Assembly: GCF_000468755.1 (NCBI RefSeq)
Contig: NZ_AWEZ01000030.1
Span: forward strand, 1 to 64,000
Length of the DNA stretch: 64,000 nucleotides
Source of the DNA: Olsenella profusa F0195
GTDB lineage: Bacteria; Actinomycetota; Coriobacteriia; Coriobacteriales; Atopobiaceae
Reading direction: 5' to 3'
Below the pieces are notes generated by a model. The model was not told where the DNA came from. It did not search any database and was given only the letters and a program-made list of their open reading frames with translations. The position numbers were made by a program, and so were the translations under genes. Of this stretch, positions 43,029 through 52,158 are shown one piece after another (the stretch's first letter is position 1; the number at the start of each line of letters is the position of its first letter).

Positions 43029-43223
43029 CTAATGGACGATCAGCGAAACGACGAATCCGATAAGGGCCAGGGCCTCGACGAACGCGGAGCCAAGAATGAA
43101 GGTAGTGAACAGACGGCCTTGCATCTCGGGCTGACGGGCCATTGCGGTCGTTGCGCCATAGGCAGAAAGACCGATGCCGATGCCGGCACCAATAACACCA
43201 AGACCATATCCGATGACTCCCAC
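43029..43223 (-). CDS. atpE: ATP synthase c subunit (short form)
   Basis: 64 aa from a GTG at 43223 with GGAGGAATC upstream. Two membrane helices joined by the loop ARQPE; the ion-carrying Glu50 lies in helix 2 (GSAFVEALALIGF). No Na+-type Gln/Ser ligand pattern, so H+ is likely. It is 6-16 residues shorter than most c subunits because helix 1 begins almost at the start codon. Reading further upstream gives a hydrophilic, implausible N-terminus. Confidence 0.92.
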   Translation of the reverse strand: MGVIGYGLGVIGAGIGIGLSAYGATTAMARQPEMQGRLFTTFILGSAFVEALALIGFVVSLIVH

Positions 43224-43314
43224 GATTCCTCCTTCATCACGCGCCTCGCTGAGGCGACCTTGTGACCACATCGACTGCGGACGTGGATGCCCGCGGTTCA
43301 CCAAACATGAGATG

Positions 43315-44178
43315 CTACTTGCCTACAGCCTTCTCTTCCTCGGGCTCGCTCTCATTCTCGACCAATTGGATGTAGACGGACGAGAGCAGCGTGAAGACGT
43401 ATGCCTGAATGACGCCCACGAGGATCTCCACCATGTAGATGATGATGAGCAGCAGGATCCAGAAGACGGAGGCCGCGGCATTGCCAAGGGCAATGACGGA
43501 GACCTGCTGCAGCAGGGGCTGGAAGAAGAGCGACGCCAGGATGGCGAAGGCGCCCATGACCACGTGTCCGGCGAACATGTTGCAGAAGAGTCGGACGGCG
43601 AGGGTGATGAGGCGCAGGAACGTCGAGAAGGCCTCGATGATCCAGAGGGGGGCGGCGGCGATGCCATGGATGCCCTCGGGAGCCAGGCTCTTGAGATACC
43701 CCAGGACACCCATGCGTTTGATGCCCACGGCGATGAAGTAGACGAACGAGCAGATGGCCAGCGCGGACGTCACGCCGATGGAACCGGTCCCGGGATGGCA
43801 GCCGGGAATGACGCCCACGATGCTGTTGGCGACGATGAAGAGGAAGAGCGCCGCCAGGAAGGAGTAGTGCCTCTTCCAGGTGTCTCCCAGGATGGACCTG
43901 CACATGTCATCACGGATGAACTCGAAGAGGCATTCCATGCCGTTGACGAAGAATCCCTGCGGAACCAGGCTCCTCCTCTGCTTGGCACGAAACACGAAGA
44001 TGGTGACGAGCATGAGCGTGAGGGCAACCAGCATCCAGAAGATGTAGTTGGTGAAGCCGAAGTTGGTGTTGCCCTGGAGCACATGGGTGCTGAAGCTGTC
44101 GAGCAGCTCGTCCATCGCACCGCCGAGCTGATCCAGGGGGCTGTCGGCAGCACCTGCTGCCATGAGCGCACTTCCCAC
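43315..44178 (-). CDS. atpB: ATP synthase a subunit
   Basis: 287 aa with five to six membrane helices. The essential Arg lies in LITLAVRLFCNMFAGH, and the C-terminal helix is LVGVIQAYVFTLLSSVYI. The GTG at 44178 overlaps the atpI stop; an ATG at 44163 with GGGAAG upstream is a good alternative. It forms the proton half-channels next to the c-ring. Confidence 0.94.
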   Translation of the reverse strand: MGSALMAAGAADSPLDQLGGAMDELLDSFSTHVLQGNTNFGFTNYIFWMLVALTLMLVTIFVFRAKQRRSLVPQGFFVNGMECLFEFIRDDMCRSILGDTWKRHYSFLAALFLFIVANSIVGVIPGCHPGTGSIGVTSALAICSFVYFIAVGIKRMGVLGYLKSLAPEGIHGIAAAPLWIIEAFSTFLRLITLAVRLFCNMFAGHVVMGAFAILASLFFQPLLQQVSVIALGNAAASVFWILLLIIIYMVEILVGVIQAYVFTLLSSVYIQLVENESEPEEEKAVGK

Positions 44179-44498
44179 TATCCGTCATCCCCTTCGCTCG
44201 CGCCACCAGCGTGCATGGCGCGCGAGGCCTTGACCGAACGTATTCCCAAGCCAGCCAGGAACACGCTGACCATAGCACATGCGAACGCAGGCACAAGGGC
44301 GCCTGCAACCACATGCACGACCACGACCGCCAGCACCATGACCGCGAACGATACCACTATCGCCATGACGCCCACCGCAACAACGGTCGCGCCCTGCATC
44401 TTACTCTTCTCCCACGCCTGCGCAAGCAGAACGCACACAGGAGCAAGCCCCAACCCCCCCACTAGGGCACCCGCAAGCAGGGCCACCACGTCTGCCAA
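44178..44498 (-). CDS. atpI: AtpI-like small membrane protein
   Basis: 106 aa, start TTG at 44498 with a strong AGGAGGG 6 bases before it. Hydrophobic helices span about residues 5-25, 38-65 and 67-88. Its position first in the atp operon matches AtpI, which helps c-ring assembly or Mg uptake; sequence conservation in this family is low, so the name rests largely on position. Confidence 0.72.
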   Translation of the reverse strand: MADVVALLAGALVGGLGLAPVCVLLAQAWEKSKMQGATVVAVGVMAIVVSFAVMVLAVVVVHVVAGALVPAFACAMVSVFLAGLGIRSVKASRAMHAGGASEGDDG

Positions 44499-44596
44499 GT
44501 TACACCCTCCTTTTCATGCCAGAGGCCATCCGGGACGAACATCAGGGACATCCCGCATTGACACAGAACCAACACGTTGCGGCACGCCGCGCACCC

Positions 44597-45238
44597 CTAC
44601 TTGGTGCCGTAGATGCGATCGCCCGCGTCACCGAGGCCGGGCAGGATATAGGCGCTCTCGTTGAGCTGACGGTCGAGCGCGCAGGTGTACAGGTGCACGT
44701 CCGAATCGAAGTCCAGGACCGCCTTCACGCCCTCGGGGGCGCTCACCAGCGTGAGGGCGCGGATGTCCTTGACGCCGGCATCGCGCAGGAACCTGATGGC
44801 CGCGGTGAGTGAGCCTCCCGTCGCCAGCATGGGGTCGACGATGAGGCAGATGCGGCTCTCCACGTCGGGCGGGAACTTGCAGTAGTACTGGTGTGGCTCG
44901 TGCGTGTCGGGATCGCGGTACATGCCCACGTGTCCCACGCGCGCGGAGGGGACGAGGGAGAGCAGGCCATCAACCATGCCCAGGCCGGCACGCAGGATGG
45001 GGATGATGGCAACCTTCTTGCCCGAGATGCGCTTGCAGGTGGTGACCTCGAGCGGGGTCTCCACCTGGACGTCCTCGAGCGGGAAGTCGCGCATGGCCTC
45101 GTAGCCCTCGAAGATGGCGAGCTCGGTGACCAGCTCGCGGAACTGCTTGGTACCCGTGTCCCTGTCGCGCAGGATGTGCAGCTTGTGCTGCACGAGCGGG
45201 TGATCGATGATGGTGAAGCGCGTCGTGTCGAAGTCCAT
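44597..45238 (-). CDS. upp: Uracil phosphoribosyltransferase
   Basis: 213 aa, salvages uracil to UMP with PRPP. PRPP loop LIVDPMLATGGSLTAAI, N-terminal HPLVQHKLHILRD, and the uracil-binding C-terminus YILPGLGDAGDRIYGTK are all family-typical. AGAAGGGG precedes the ATG. It is separated from atpI by about 100 bases without a gene. Confidence 0.96.
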   Translation of the reverse strand: MDFDTTRFTIIDHPLVQHKLHILRDRDTGTKQFRELVTELAIFEGYEAMRDFPLEDVQVETPLEVTTCKRISGKKVAIIPILRAGLGMVDGLLSLVPSARVGHVGMYRDPDTHEPHQYYCKFPPDVESRICLIVDPMLATGGSLTAAIRFLRDAGVKDIRALTLVSAPEGVKAVLDFDSDVHLYTCALDRQLNESAYILPGLGDAGDRIYGTK

Positions 45239-45314
45239 GTTGATGCCCCTTCTGCCCCTCGCATATGGGAAGACCGACCGGCCGTCCAGAAACCCTTGCC
45301 ACAGTGCTCGGGTA

Positions 45315-45791
45315 TCAGCTTAGCCCGAAGTCCTCGCCCACCCCCGTGAAGCCGGGATCATCCTCGCGCGCGATCTTCTCGACGCGCTGGGCGTGACGCC
45401 CTCCCGCCCATTCCTGGGTGAGGAAGACGTCCACGATCTCCTCGTTCGTCGCAAGCGACGTGAAGCGGCCCGACAGGCACAGCACGTTGCCGTCGTTGTG
45501 CTCGCGGAAGAGCTCGGCGAACTGGGGCGTCTGGATGTTGGCGGCACGTATGCCGGGCACCTTGTCGGCGGCAAGCGCCATGCCGATGCCCGTGCCGCAG
45601 ATGAGGACGCCGCGGTCGGCCTTGCCAGCGGCCACATGGCGCGCGACCTTGTCGGCGTAGTCGGGATAGTCGCAGCGGGCGTCCGTGGTGGGCCCCATGT
45701 CCATGACCTCGTGGCCGAGGGACTCGATATGCTCGGCGAGGGGCCCCTTCTGCTCGAAGCCACCGTGATCGGACGCAATGGCGATTCTCAT
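45315..45791 (-). CDS. rpiB: Ribose-5-phosphate isomerase B
   Basis: 158 aa from ATG 45791 (GGGAGAG upstream). RpiB/LacAB family: N-terminal IAIASDHGGFEQK, catalytic Cys in LICGTGIGMALAA, and REHNDGNVL. It interconverts ribose-5- and ribulose-5-phosphate, linking to the transketolase in this window through the pentose phosphate pathway. Confidence 0.94.
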   Translation of the reverse strand: MRIAIASDHGGFEQKGPLAEHIESLGHEVMDMGPTTDARCDYPDYADKVARHVAAGKADRGVLICGTGIGMALAADKVPGIRAANIQTPQFAELFREHNDGNVLCLSGRFTSLATNEEIVDVFLTQEWAGGRHAQRVEKIAREDDPGFTGVGEDFGLS

Positions 45792-45924
45792 GCCGCTCTC
45801 CCTGCCCTGGTGCTGGTCAACCTCTGGTGCCTGTGACAAGTATAGGGCAGGGCACGGCCAGCGCCAGGGCGGGACCCCACGGCGGCCCCGAACGGTCAGG
45901 GCCCGATTCGGCCCGCACCAGTTC

Positions 45925-46040
45925 GAGTCGTACGCAACTCTTGGCGGGAGACAGAGGAGGGCCGCCGGCATCATCGCAGGTAGATGAGATAGGGCATCTC
46001 CATTGCCTACCTGGAAGGCCTAGGATTTTGCATACGACTC
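45925..46040. repeat. Inverted repeat pair bounding 116 bp of intergenic DNA
   Basis: GAGTCGTACGCAA (45925-45937) and its near-perfect reverse complement TTGCATACGACTC (46028-46040), one mismatch. Between them another stem AGGTAG/CTACCT lies around 45980-46013. It fills most of the gap between rpiB and the prmC-tsaC fusion. Possibly a small non-autonomous element; no gene inside. Confidence 0.45.
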
Positions 46041-46059
46041 AATCTGAAGGCGACTCAGG

Positions 46060-47622
46060 CTACGCCTGGGCGAGGACGGAGCGGATCCGTGCCGGGGAGA
46101 TGGCCCCCTCGCGCAGGATGCGCGGCTCCGCGCCCGTGCAGTCCACGATGGTCGATGCCACGGCAAGGGGGGCAGGGCCCCCGTCGAGCGTGAGGTCGGC
46201 CTCCTCCACCAGGCGTCCCTCCACGGTGGCGCCACTCGTCGCCGAGGCCTCGCCATGTGTGTTCGCGCTGGTGACGGCCAGGGGAACCCCCACCTCGCGC
46301 GCAAGGGCGCGCACGAGGCTCGAGTCGGGGCAGCGCAGGGCGATGGTCCCCCCACGCGCGTACTCCGCCGGCACGAGCGGACTCGCCCTGACCACGAGCG
46401 TAAGCGCCCCCGGCCAGAGCTCCCGTGCCAGCAGCTGGGCCCCTGCGGGCACGTCCGCGCCGTAGAGCATGAGGTCGCTGGGGTCGGCCACCAGCCAGGG
46501 CAGCGTCTGGCCGAGGTCGCGCCGCTTGATGGCGAAGACGCGTCCCAGGCCGGGGTTGTGGGGCATGGCCGCGCAGCCTATGCCGTACACGGAGTCCGTG
46601 GGCATGACCACCACGCCGCCACCCACCAGCAGCCGCGCGACGTCACGCACGAGGCCGGGGTTGGGCGCGCCCTGGTCGACGGCCATGATCCTGTCGGGCC
46701 TCACGAGCGCTCCCCCCTCGGCGAGGCTTCCCTCGCGCACGGCCACGAGCACGCGCGGCCGTCGCGTGAGGTCCTCGCGCACCTCGACCGTCGCCCAGCC
46801 ACCCTGGGCCCGACAGAGCTCGGCCGCCGTCTCCACGGTGGTCTCGAAGAGCTCGCAGCAGAGCATGCCACCCGGCCGCAGCGTCCGTGGGGCGAGCTCG
46901 AGCAGGCGACGGAGCACATCGAGCCCGTCGTCTCCGCCATCAAGCGCCAGTCCGGGCTCATGGCCCACGACCTCATGGGGCAGCGTGGCCACCACGGCGC
47001 TGGGGATGTAGGGCGGGTTGGAGACGAGCACGTCAAAGGTGCCCATGAGCTCTGGGCTGACGCCCGACGCCAGGTCGCATTCGACGAGGTCGATGACGCG
47101 CGTAAGGCCCAGGGCGTCGCGGTTGCGCTCCGCCAGGCCCACGGCTGCAGGCGAGAGGTCCGTGGCCGTCACGTGCGTGCCCGGACGCTCCGATGCCACA
47201 GAGCAGCTGATGCAGCCGGTTCCCACGCCCACCTCGAGCACCTGGGCCGCATGGCCGGCAGCCACCGCGCCATCCACGCCCTCGAGCGCCGCGTCCACGA
47301 GCACCTCCGTCTCGGGACGCGGGATGAGCACGCCGCGCTCGCAGCGCAGCACGATGTGGCGGAAGGGCATCTCGCCCGTCACGTATTGCAGCGGCTCGCC
47401 CGCGCCGCGCCGCAGCACGGCGTCGTGCATGGCAGACAGCTCCTGCTGGGAAAGGGGCCGGTCGAAGTTGGTGTAGATCTCCACGCGGGAGAGGCCCGTG
47501 GCATCGGAGACGAGCCACTCGGCGGAGAGCCGCGGGTGCTCGTCACCATGCCCCTCCAGGTATCCCACGCACCACTCGAGCATGCGCCTCACGGTCCATG
47601 TCTCCTGTCGAACCTGGGACAC
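46060..47622 (-). CDS. PrmC-TsaC fusion: release-factor glutamine methyltransferase plus threonylcarbamoyl-AMP synthase
   Basis: 520 aa from GTG 47622, chosen because GGAGGAGGGCAG precedes it; ATG 47637 is an alternative without a site. Residues about 10-290 are PrmC/HemK: LEVGVGTGCIS (SAM site) and NPPYIPS (Gln binding). Residues about 310-515 are the Sua5/YrdC domain TsaC: VVMPTDSVYGIGCAA, KRRDLGQTLPWLV, LWPGALTLVV and TSANTHGEAS. The first half methylates the GGQ Gln of release factors, the second makes the t6A tRNA precursor. The usual partner prfA lies only 1.4 kb away, split off by an inserted ATPase gene. Confidence 0.93.
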   Translation of the reverse strand: MSQVRQETWTVRRMLEWCVGYLEGHGDEHPRLSAEWLVSDATGLSRVEIYTNFDRPLSQQELSAMHDAVLRRGAGEPLQYVTGEMPFRHIVLRCERGVLIPRPETEVLVDAALEGVDGAVAAGHAAQVLEVGVGTGCISCSVASERPGTHVTATDLSPAAVGLAERNRDALGLTRVIDLVECDLASGVSPELMGTFDVLVSNPPYIPSAVVATLPHEVVGHEPGLALDGGDDGLDVLRRLLELAPRTLRPGGMLCCELFETTVETAAELCRAQGGWATVEVREDLTRRPRVLVAVREGSLAEGGALVRPDRIMAVDQGAPNPGLVRDVARLLVGGGVVVMPTDSVYGIGCAAMPHNPGLGRVFAIKRRDLGQTLPWLVADPSDLMLYGADVPAGAQLLARELWPGALTLVVRASPLVPAEYARGGTIALRCPDSSLVRALAREVGVPLAVTSANTHGEASATSGATVEGRLVEEADLTLDGGPAPLAVASTIVDCTGAEPRILREGAISPARIRSVLAQA

Positions 47623-47774
47623 CCTGCCCTCCTCCATTCGCGCACGAGTCCAGTACCTCTCACCTTACTTTGTGATGTGGGACGCCACCTGCCAAAGATT
47701 TTGTCATCCTAAAATGCTCTGTTTTTAGCATACACTATGGATTGACCATTTTAGAAGGTAGGTTTGGAGTCCCT

Positions 47775-48983
47775 ATGGGAACGAAGCTCATCGCTCGTCC
47801 ACATTATATGGAATGGCTGCAGCGCTGGCAGGGCAAGAGGGTCATCAAGGTCGTCACCGGACTGCGACGCAGTGGGAAGTCCTGTGTCTTCGAGCTGTTC
47901 CAGGACGTGCTGCGCTCACAGGGGGTCCCAGACTCGAACATCCATGACATCAACTTCGAGAGCCTTGACGAAGAGTATCCCGCCGAGGCGCGAGGGCTGT
48001 ACCGCTACCTCATGCAGCGCCTTGGTCCCGGCACAAACTATGTCTTCCTGGACGAGGTCCAGCACGTCAGGGACTTCGAACGCGCCGTCGACGGACTCGC
48101 GCTTCGCGATGACATCGACCTTTACATCACAGGCTCGAACGCATACCTGCTCTCCGGCGAGCTTGCGACGCTTCTTACGGGTCGCTATGTGGAGTTGCAC
48201 CTGCTTCCTTTCTCCTTTGCGGAGTTCCTGAGCGCACGGCCCCGTGACTCCAACCCCGAAGTGGAGTTCAATCGGTTTCTCACCTACGGCGGCATGCCCT
48301 TCTCCGCACGGCTGGATGACGAGCGCAGCATCCTCGACTACCTGGGAGGCGTATTCAGCACCATTGTCCTCGAAGACGTGGCACGAAGGTACCCCCGCAT
48401 GGATATGCGCTCCTTCAGGGACACCGCGGCATTTCTGGCAGACAACATCGGCAGCATCACCTCGCGCAAGCGCATTGCCGCGGGACTCGCATCGGCCGGC
48501 GCAAAGGCGACAGCCACCACCGTCGGTAGCTACCTGGACATCCTTGTCGAGAACTACCTCCTCTTCAAGGCAGCGCGCTATGACCTGCGGGGACATGAGC
48601 ATCTGGCCACCCTCGAGAAATACTACCTCGGTGACCTTGGTTTCAGGTTCTGGCTGCTCGGGAAGGCGCAAGGGGACGTGGGGCATCGCATCGAGAACGC
48701 CGCCTACCTCGAGCTCCTGCGACGCTACCGTACGGTCTCGATCGGCAAGCTGGGAACCACCGAGGTCGACTTCGTGGCCATGGGCGACTCCGGGCCCGAG
48801 TACTTCCAGGTCGCACAGACCGTGCTTCCCGATGCGACGCGAGAGCGCGAGTTCAGACCACTCCGGTCGCTTGCGGACAACTATCCCAAGACCGTCCTCG
48901 CCCTTGACCGCGTGGGCACGGGAGACTACGACGGCATACGGCAGGAGAGCATCATCGACTGGATGCTCGGAACGAGCCGATAG
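47775..48983 (+). CDS. AAA_14/DUF4143 ATPase
   Basis: 402 aa from ATG 47775 with GGAG close upstream. P-loop GLRRSGKS (about residues 31-38), Walker B YVFLDEVQHV near 91-100, sensor ITGSNAYLLSGELAT, and a C-terminal DUF4143 part (TTEVDFVAMGDSGPEYFQV, a nuclease-like fold). Such proteins are common, mobile between strains, and of unknown cellular role. It is on the opposite strand from the prfA and prmC genes it separates, with an AT-rich promoter region (47690-47760) of different base composition. Probably an insertion. Confidence 0.88.
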   Translation: MGTKLIARPHYMEWLQRWQGKRVIKVVTGLRRSGKSCVFELFQDVLRSQGVPDSNIHDINFESLDEEYPAEARGLYRYLMQRLGPGTNYVFLDEVQHVRDFERAVDGLALRDDIDLYITGSNAYLLSGELATLLTGRYVELHLLPFSFAEFLSARPRDSNPEVEFNRFLTYGGMPFSARLDDERSILDYLGGVFSTIVLEDVARRYPRMDMRSFRDTAAFLADNIGSITSRKRIAAGLASAGAKATATTVGSYLDILVENYLLFKAARYDLRGHEHLATLEKYYLGDLGFRFWLLGKAQGDVGHRIENAAYLELLRRYRTVSIGKLGTTEVDFVAMGDSGPEYFQVAQTVLPDATREREFRPLRSLADNYPKTVLALDRVGTGDYDGIRQESIIDWMLGTSR

Positions 48984-48993
48984 GCCGCCCCGC

Positions 48994-50061
48994 CTATGCC
49001 ATCCGTGCGAGCTTCTCGGCACGCTCGGCGGCGGCGAGGGCCTCGATGACCTCGGGCAGCCTGTCGCCCAGCAGCACGCCGTCATAGGTGCTGTTGAAGC
49101 CGATGCGGTGATCGGTCACGCGATCCTGCGGCTGGTTGTACGTGCGGATCTTCTCGGAGCGGTTGCCATGGCCTATCTGCGAGAGACGCGCGGCGCCCTG
49201 CTCCTCCTGCTGCCGCTCGAGCTCCATCTCGTACAGGCGGGCGCGCAGCATCTCCATGCACACGGCCCGGTTCTGGATCTGCGAGCGTTGGTCCTGCGAC
49301 TGCACGACGGTGCCCGTGGGCAGGTGTGTGATGCGCACGGCGGAGTACGTGGTGTTGACGCCCTGCCCGCCCGGTCCGGAGGCGCAGTACGTATCCACGC
49401 GCAGGTCCTCCTCCTTGATCTCGATGTCGATGTCCTCGGCCTCGGGCAGCACGGCCACGGTGGCCGTCGAGGTCTGTATGCGCCCCTGGCTCTCGGTCTT
49501 GGGCACGCGCTGCACGCGGTGGACGCCGCTCTCGTACTTCATGACGGAATAGACCTTGTCGCCCGTGACCTTGAACTCGATGGTCTTGAAGCCGCCCGCC
49601 TCGCTGGGGCTGGACGAGAGCACCTCGATCTTCCAGCCACGTGACTGGGCAAGGCCCTCGTACATCTTGAAGAGGTCGCCCGCAAAGATGCCCGCCTCGT
49701 CACCACCCACGCCCGCACGGATCTCCACGATGGTGTTCTTCTCGTCGTTGGGGTCGCCGGGAATGAGCATGACCTTGATCTCGTCCTCGAGGCCGGGCAG
49801 CCTCTCCTCGTTCTCGGCGATGTCGGCCTGCAGCATCTCCTTGTCCCCGGCGCCGGAGGTCTCGTGCAGCATCTCCTTTGCCGCCTCGATGTCCTCCTTG
49901 GCTTGCAGGTACGCGCGCGCCTTTGCCACCAGCTCCGCCTGGCTGGAGTGCTCCTTGGCGATGCGCGTGTATTCCTTGGGATCCGACATCACGGCCGGGT
50001 CCATCATCTTCCGTTCGAGCTCCTCGTAGGCAGCGATGATCTTCTCTAGCTTGTCGCCCAT
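48994..50061 (-). CDS. prfA: Peptide chain release factor 1
   Basis: 355 aa from ATG 50061. GGQ motif in SGPGGQGVNTTYSA, stop-codon reading region RVPKTESQGRIQTS (the P-x-T tripeptide). Upstream in-frame Mets give a non-conserved extension. It ends UAA/UAG translation and would be methylated by the PrmC half of the neighbouring fusion. Confidence 0.95.
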   Translation of the reverse strand: MGDKLEKIIAAYEELERKMMDPAVMSDPKEYTRIAKEHSSQAELVAKARAYLQAKEDIEAAKEMLHETSGAGDKEMLQADIAENEERLPGLEDEIKVMLIPGDPNDEKNTIVEIRAGVGGDEAGIFAGDLFKMYEGLAQSRGWKIEVLSSSPSEAGGFKTIEFKVTGDKVYSVMKYESGVHRVQRVPKTESQGRIQTSTATVAVLPEAEDIDIEIKEEDLRVDTYCASGPGGQGVNTTYSAVRITHLPTGTVVQSQDQRSQIQNRAVCMEMLRARLYEMELERQQEEQGAARLSQIGHGNRSEKIRTYNQPQDRVTDHRIGFNSTYDGVLLGDRLPEVIEALAAAERAEKLARMA

Positions 50062-50206
50062 GGCGCATCTTTCCCTCATGCCCCGGCACGGTCCCTCCGG
50101 CAGGGCTGTCGGAGGGGCGTCTCGTGGTGACGTGGCGGTTTGTTCGGCGTAGTGAGGATACCACCCCACAGCCGCTTCCATTCATTCTGCAGGGCGCGTG
50201 GGGACG

Positions 50207-51670
50207 TCAGCGTGCGGCCAGCTCCTCGCCCATGAGCAGCCCCATCACGGAGCTCATCATGAGCCCGCGCGTCCAGCCGCTCGAGTCGCCCAGGCAGTGC
50301 AGGTGGGCCACGTTGGTGTCAAAGTGCCCGTCCATGCCCACCCGGTTGCTGTAGAACTTGAGCTCCGGCGCATAGAGCAGGGTCTCGTCGGCGGCAAAGC
50401 CCGGCACCACCTGGTCCACGGCCCGCATGAACTCGACGATCTCGATCATCGCACGGTGCGGCATGGCGGAGGTGATGTCGCCCGCCTCGGAATCGGGCAG
50501 CGTGGGCACCACGTTGGAGCGACACAGCTCCGCGGGCCAGGTGCGCTTCCCATCCAGGATGTCGCCGAAGCGCTGCACGAGGATGTGCCCGGCGCCAAGC
50601 ATGTTGCACAGGCGGCCCACATGCTGGGCATAGGCTATCGGTTCGTGGAACGGTTCACGGAAGTTGAACGAGACCAGCACCGCAAGGTTGGTGTTGTCGC
50701 TCTTGCGCTCCTTGTAGCTGTGCCCATTGACCACGGCGAGGCCGCCGTCGTAGTTCTCCTGGCTCACGAAGCCACCGGGGTTCTGGCAGAACGTGCGCAC
50801 CTTGTTGCGGAAGGGATCGGGATAGCCCACGAGCTTCGACTCGTAGAGCACGTTGTTGACGTCCTCCATGACCTCGTTGCGCACCTCGACGCGCACACCG
50901 ATGTCGCATGGCCCCGCATGGTGCCCGATGCCATGCTCCAGGCACATCCGATCGAACCAGTCCGCACCACGGCGGCCCGTGGCCACGATGGTCTCGGCGG
51001 CGGTGACGCGACAGGTGCGCTCGCCCGGCGCGGCATTGATGGGATGGATGATGGCGCCCGTGCAGCAGCCGTCCCCGACGAGCACCTCGGAGCACTCGTT
51101 CCCAAAGAGCAGGGTGACGCCCGCCTCTTCGAGACGATGCTCGATGCGTGCGTAGATCTCCTGGGCCCTCTCCGTCCCCAGATGGCGGATGGGGCAGTCG
51201 ACGAGCTTGAGGCCCGCCTTGATGGCACGGCGGCGGATCTCGGCCACCTCCTGCGTGTTGCCCACGCCCTCCACGCGTGGGTCCGCACCATACGAGAGGT
51301 ACATCTGGTCGACGCGACTGATGGTCCCCTGCACACGGTCGGCGCCGATGAGCTCGGGCAGGTCGCCACCCACCTCGTGCGAGAGCGAGAGCTTGCCATC
51401 GGAGAAGGCACCCGCACCCGAGAAGCCCGTCGTGATGCGGCAGGGCTCGCAGTGCACGCACTGGCTCGTCCGCTCCTTGGGACAGCTGCGCCGCTCTATG
51501 GGAAGCCCCTTCTCGACCATGGTGATATGCCGCGCGTCGCCGCGCTCGATGAGGCCAAGCGCGCAGAAGATGCCTGCTGGTCCGGCTCCTATGATGAGGA
51601 TGTCCGTCCTGAGGGTCCCGGGGAGCTCGGGGGCTGCCTCGGGGGCAGCCCTCAGGGGTGTGTCAGGCAT
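50207..51670 (-). CDS. FAD-dependent oxidoreductase (COG2509-like)
   Basis: 487 aa, AAAGGA 7 bases before the ATG. FAD-binding IIGAGPAGIFCALGL near 26-40, then a Cys-rich segment CVHCEPCRITTGFSGAGAFS and SDGKLSL typical of this family, and a C-terminal GDSSGWTRGLMMSS. The substrate is unknown for the whole family. The Cys cluster may be redox-active or bind metal. Confidence 0.85.
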   Translation of the reverse strand: MPDTPLRAAPEAAPELPGTLRTDILIIGAGPAGIFCALGLIERGDARHITMVEKGLPIERRSCPKERTSQCVHCEPCRITTGFSGAGAFSDGKLSLSHEVGGDLPELIGADRVQGTISRVDQMYLSYGADPRVEGVGNTQEVAEIRRRAIKAGLKLVDCPIRHLGTERAQEIYARIEHRLEEAGVTLLFGNECSEVLVGDGCCTGAIIHPINAAPGERTCRVTAAETIVATGRRGADWFDRMCLEHGIGHHAGPCDIGVRVEVRNEVMEDVNNVLYESKLVGYPDPFRNKVRTFCQNPGGFVSQENYDGGLAVVNGHSYKERKSDNTNLAVLVSFNFREPFHEPIAYAQHVGRLCNMLGAGHILVQRFGDILDGKRTWPAELCRSNVVPTLPDSEAGDITSAMPHRAMIEIVEFMRAVDQVVPGFAADETLLYAPELKFYSNRVGMDGHFDTNVAHLHCLGDSSGWTRGLMMSSVMGLLMGEELAAR

Positions 51671-52112
51671 CAGAAGTCCTTTCGGGGCGGAGGGTGGGCG
51701 GCATGCTCACGTTGGAAGACTACCCCAAGCGCGCGGGGATGAAACGCACGGAGATACCGGCTGGCATGTGGAAGACGGGCGAACCCCTGGGCGCGAGGCG
51801 CCATCATGCCTCGCGCCGCACCATAGGGGTGGGGGCCTGGTTCCTGCCACGAACATCCACTTGCATTCCTTCGGTGGATGGATGGTTTCGTATGGGGCGT
51901 GGCAGGAGCCGCACCCCGGGCTGCACCCAAGCATCTCCGCACAGCCCGATGCCGTGACCGGCGCCTCATGGCCCATGGTTGGCATTTGGTAGAATCGGCT
52001 TTAAGAATGCCCAGGTCACAGAGGCCGCATCCATCAAGGGACACCCACAGGCCCCAGCTCCGCCCATGGACATTCCCGTATCACCAGACCTCTTGCCCCA
52101 CAGGGCAAAAGG
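51671..52112. other. Intergenic region without a supported gene, with two hairpins
   Basis: About 440 bases. The perfect stem GGCGCGAGGC/GCCTCGCGCC (51790-51817, 8-nt loop) and a weaker CATCCAC/GTGGATG stem near 51853-51879 are the only structures seen. Short open frames here lack ribosome sites. Confidence 0.6.
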
Positions 52113-52150
52113 GGCAAAAATAAGCAAAGAAGGCAAAAATAGGCAAAGAA
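52113..52150 (+). repeat. Two 19-bp direct repeats in the leader of the AAA ATPase gene
   Basis: GGCAAAAATAAGCAAAGAA then GGCAAAAATAGGCAAAGAA, followed by a partial third copy GGCAAAC. The last copy supplies the ribosome site of the gene at 52159. A-rich in a GC-rich genome. Confidence 0.8.
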
Positions 52151-52158
52151 GGCAAACG

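Noticed and set aside
47700-47760. AT-rich stretch before the DUF4143 ATPase as an attachment site
   Set aside because: Only a short ATGCT/AGCAT stem and promoter-like AT content are seen; no direct repeats flank the gene at 47.64 and 48.99 kb.
49490-49560. RF1 with PKT and GRIQTS instead of PAT/PVT and GRIHTS
   Set aside because: The middle tripeptide residue and this position vary in normal RF1 proteins; GGQ is intact. No sign of altered stop-codon reading.
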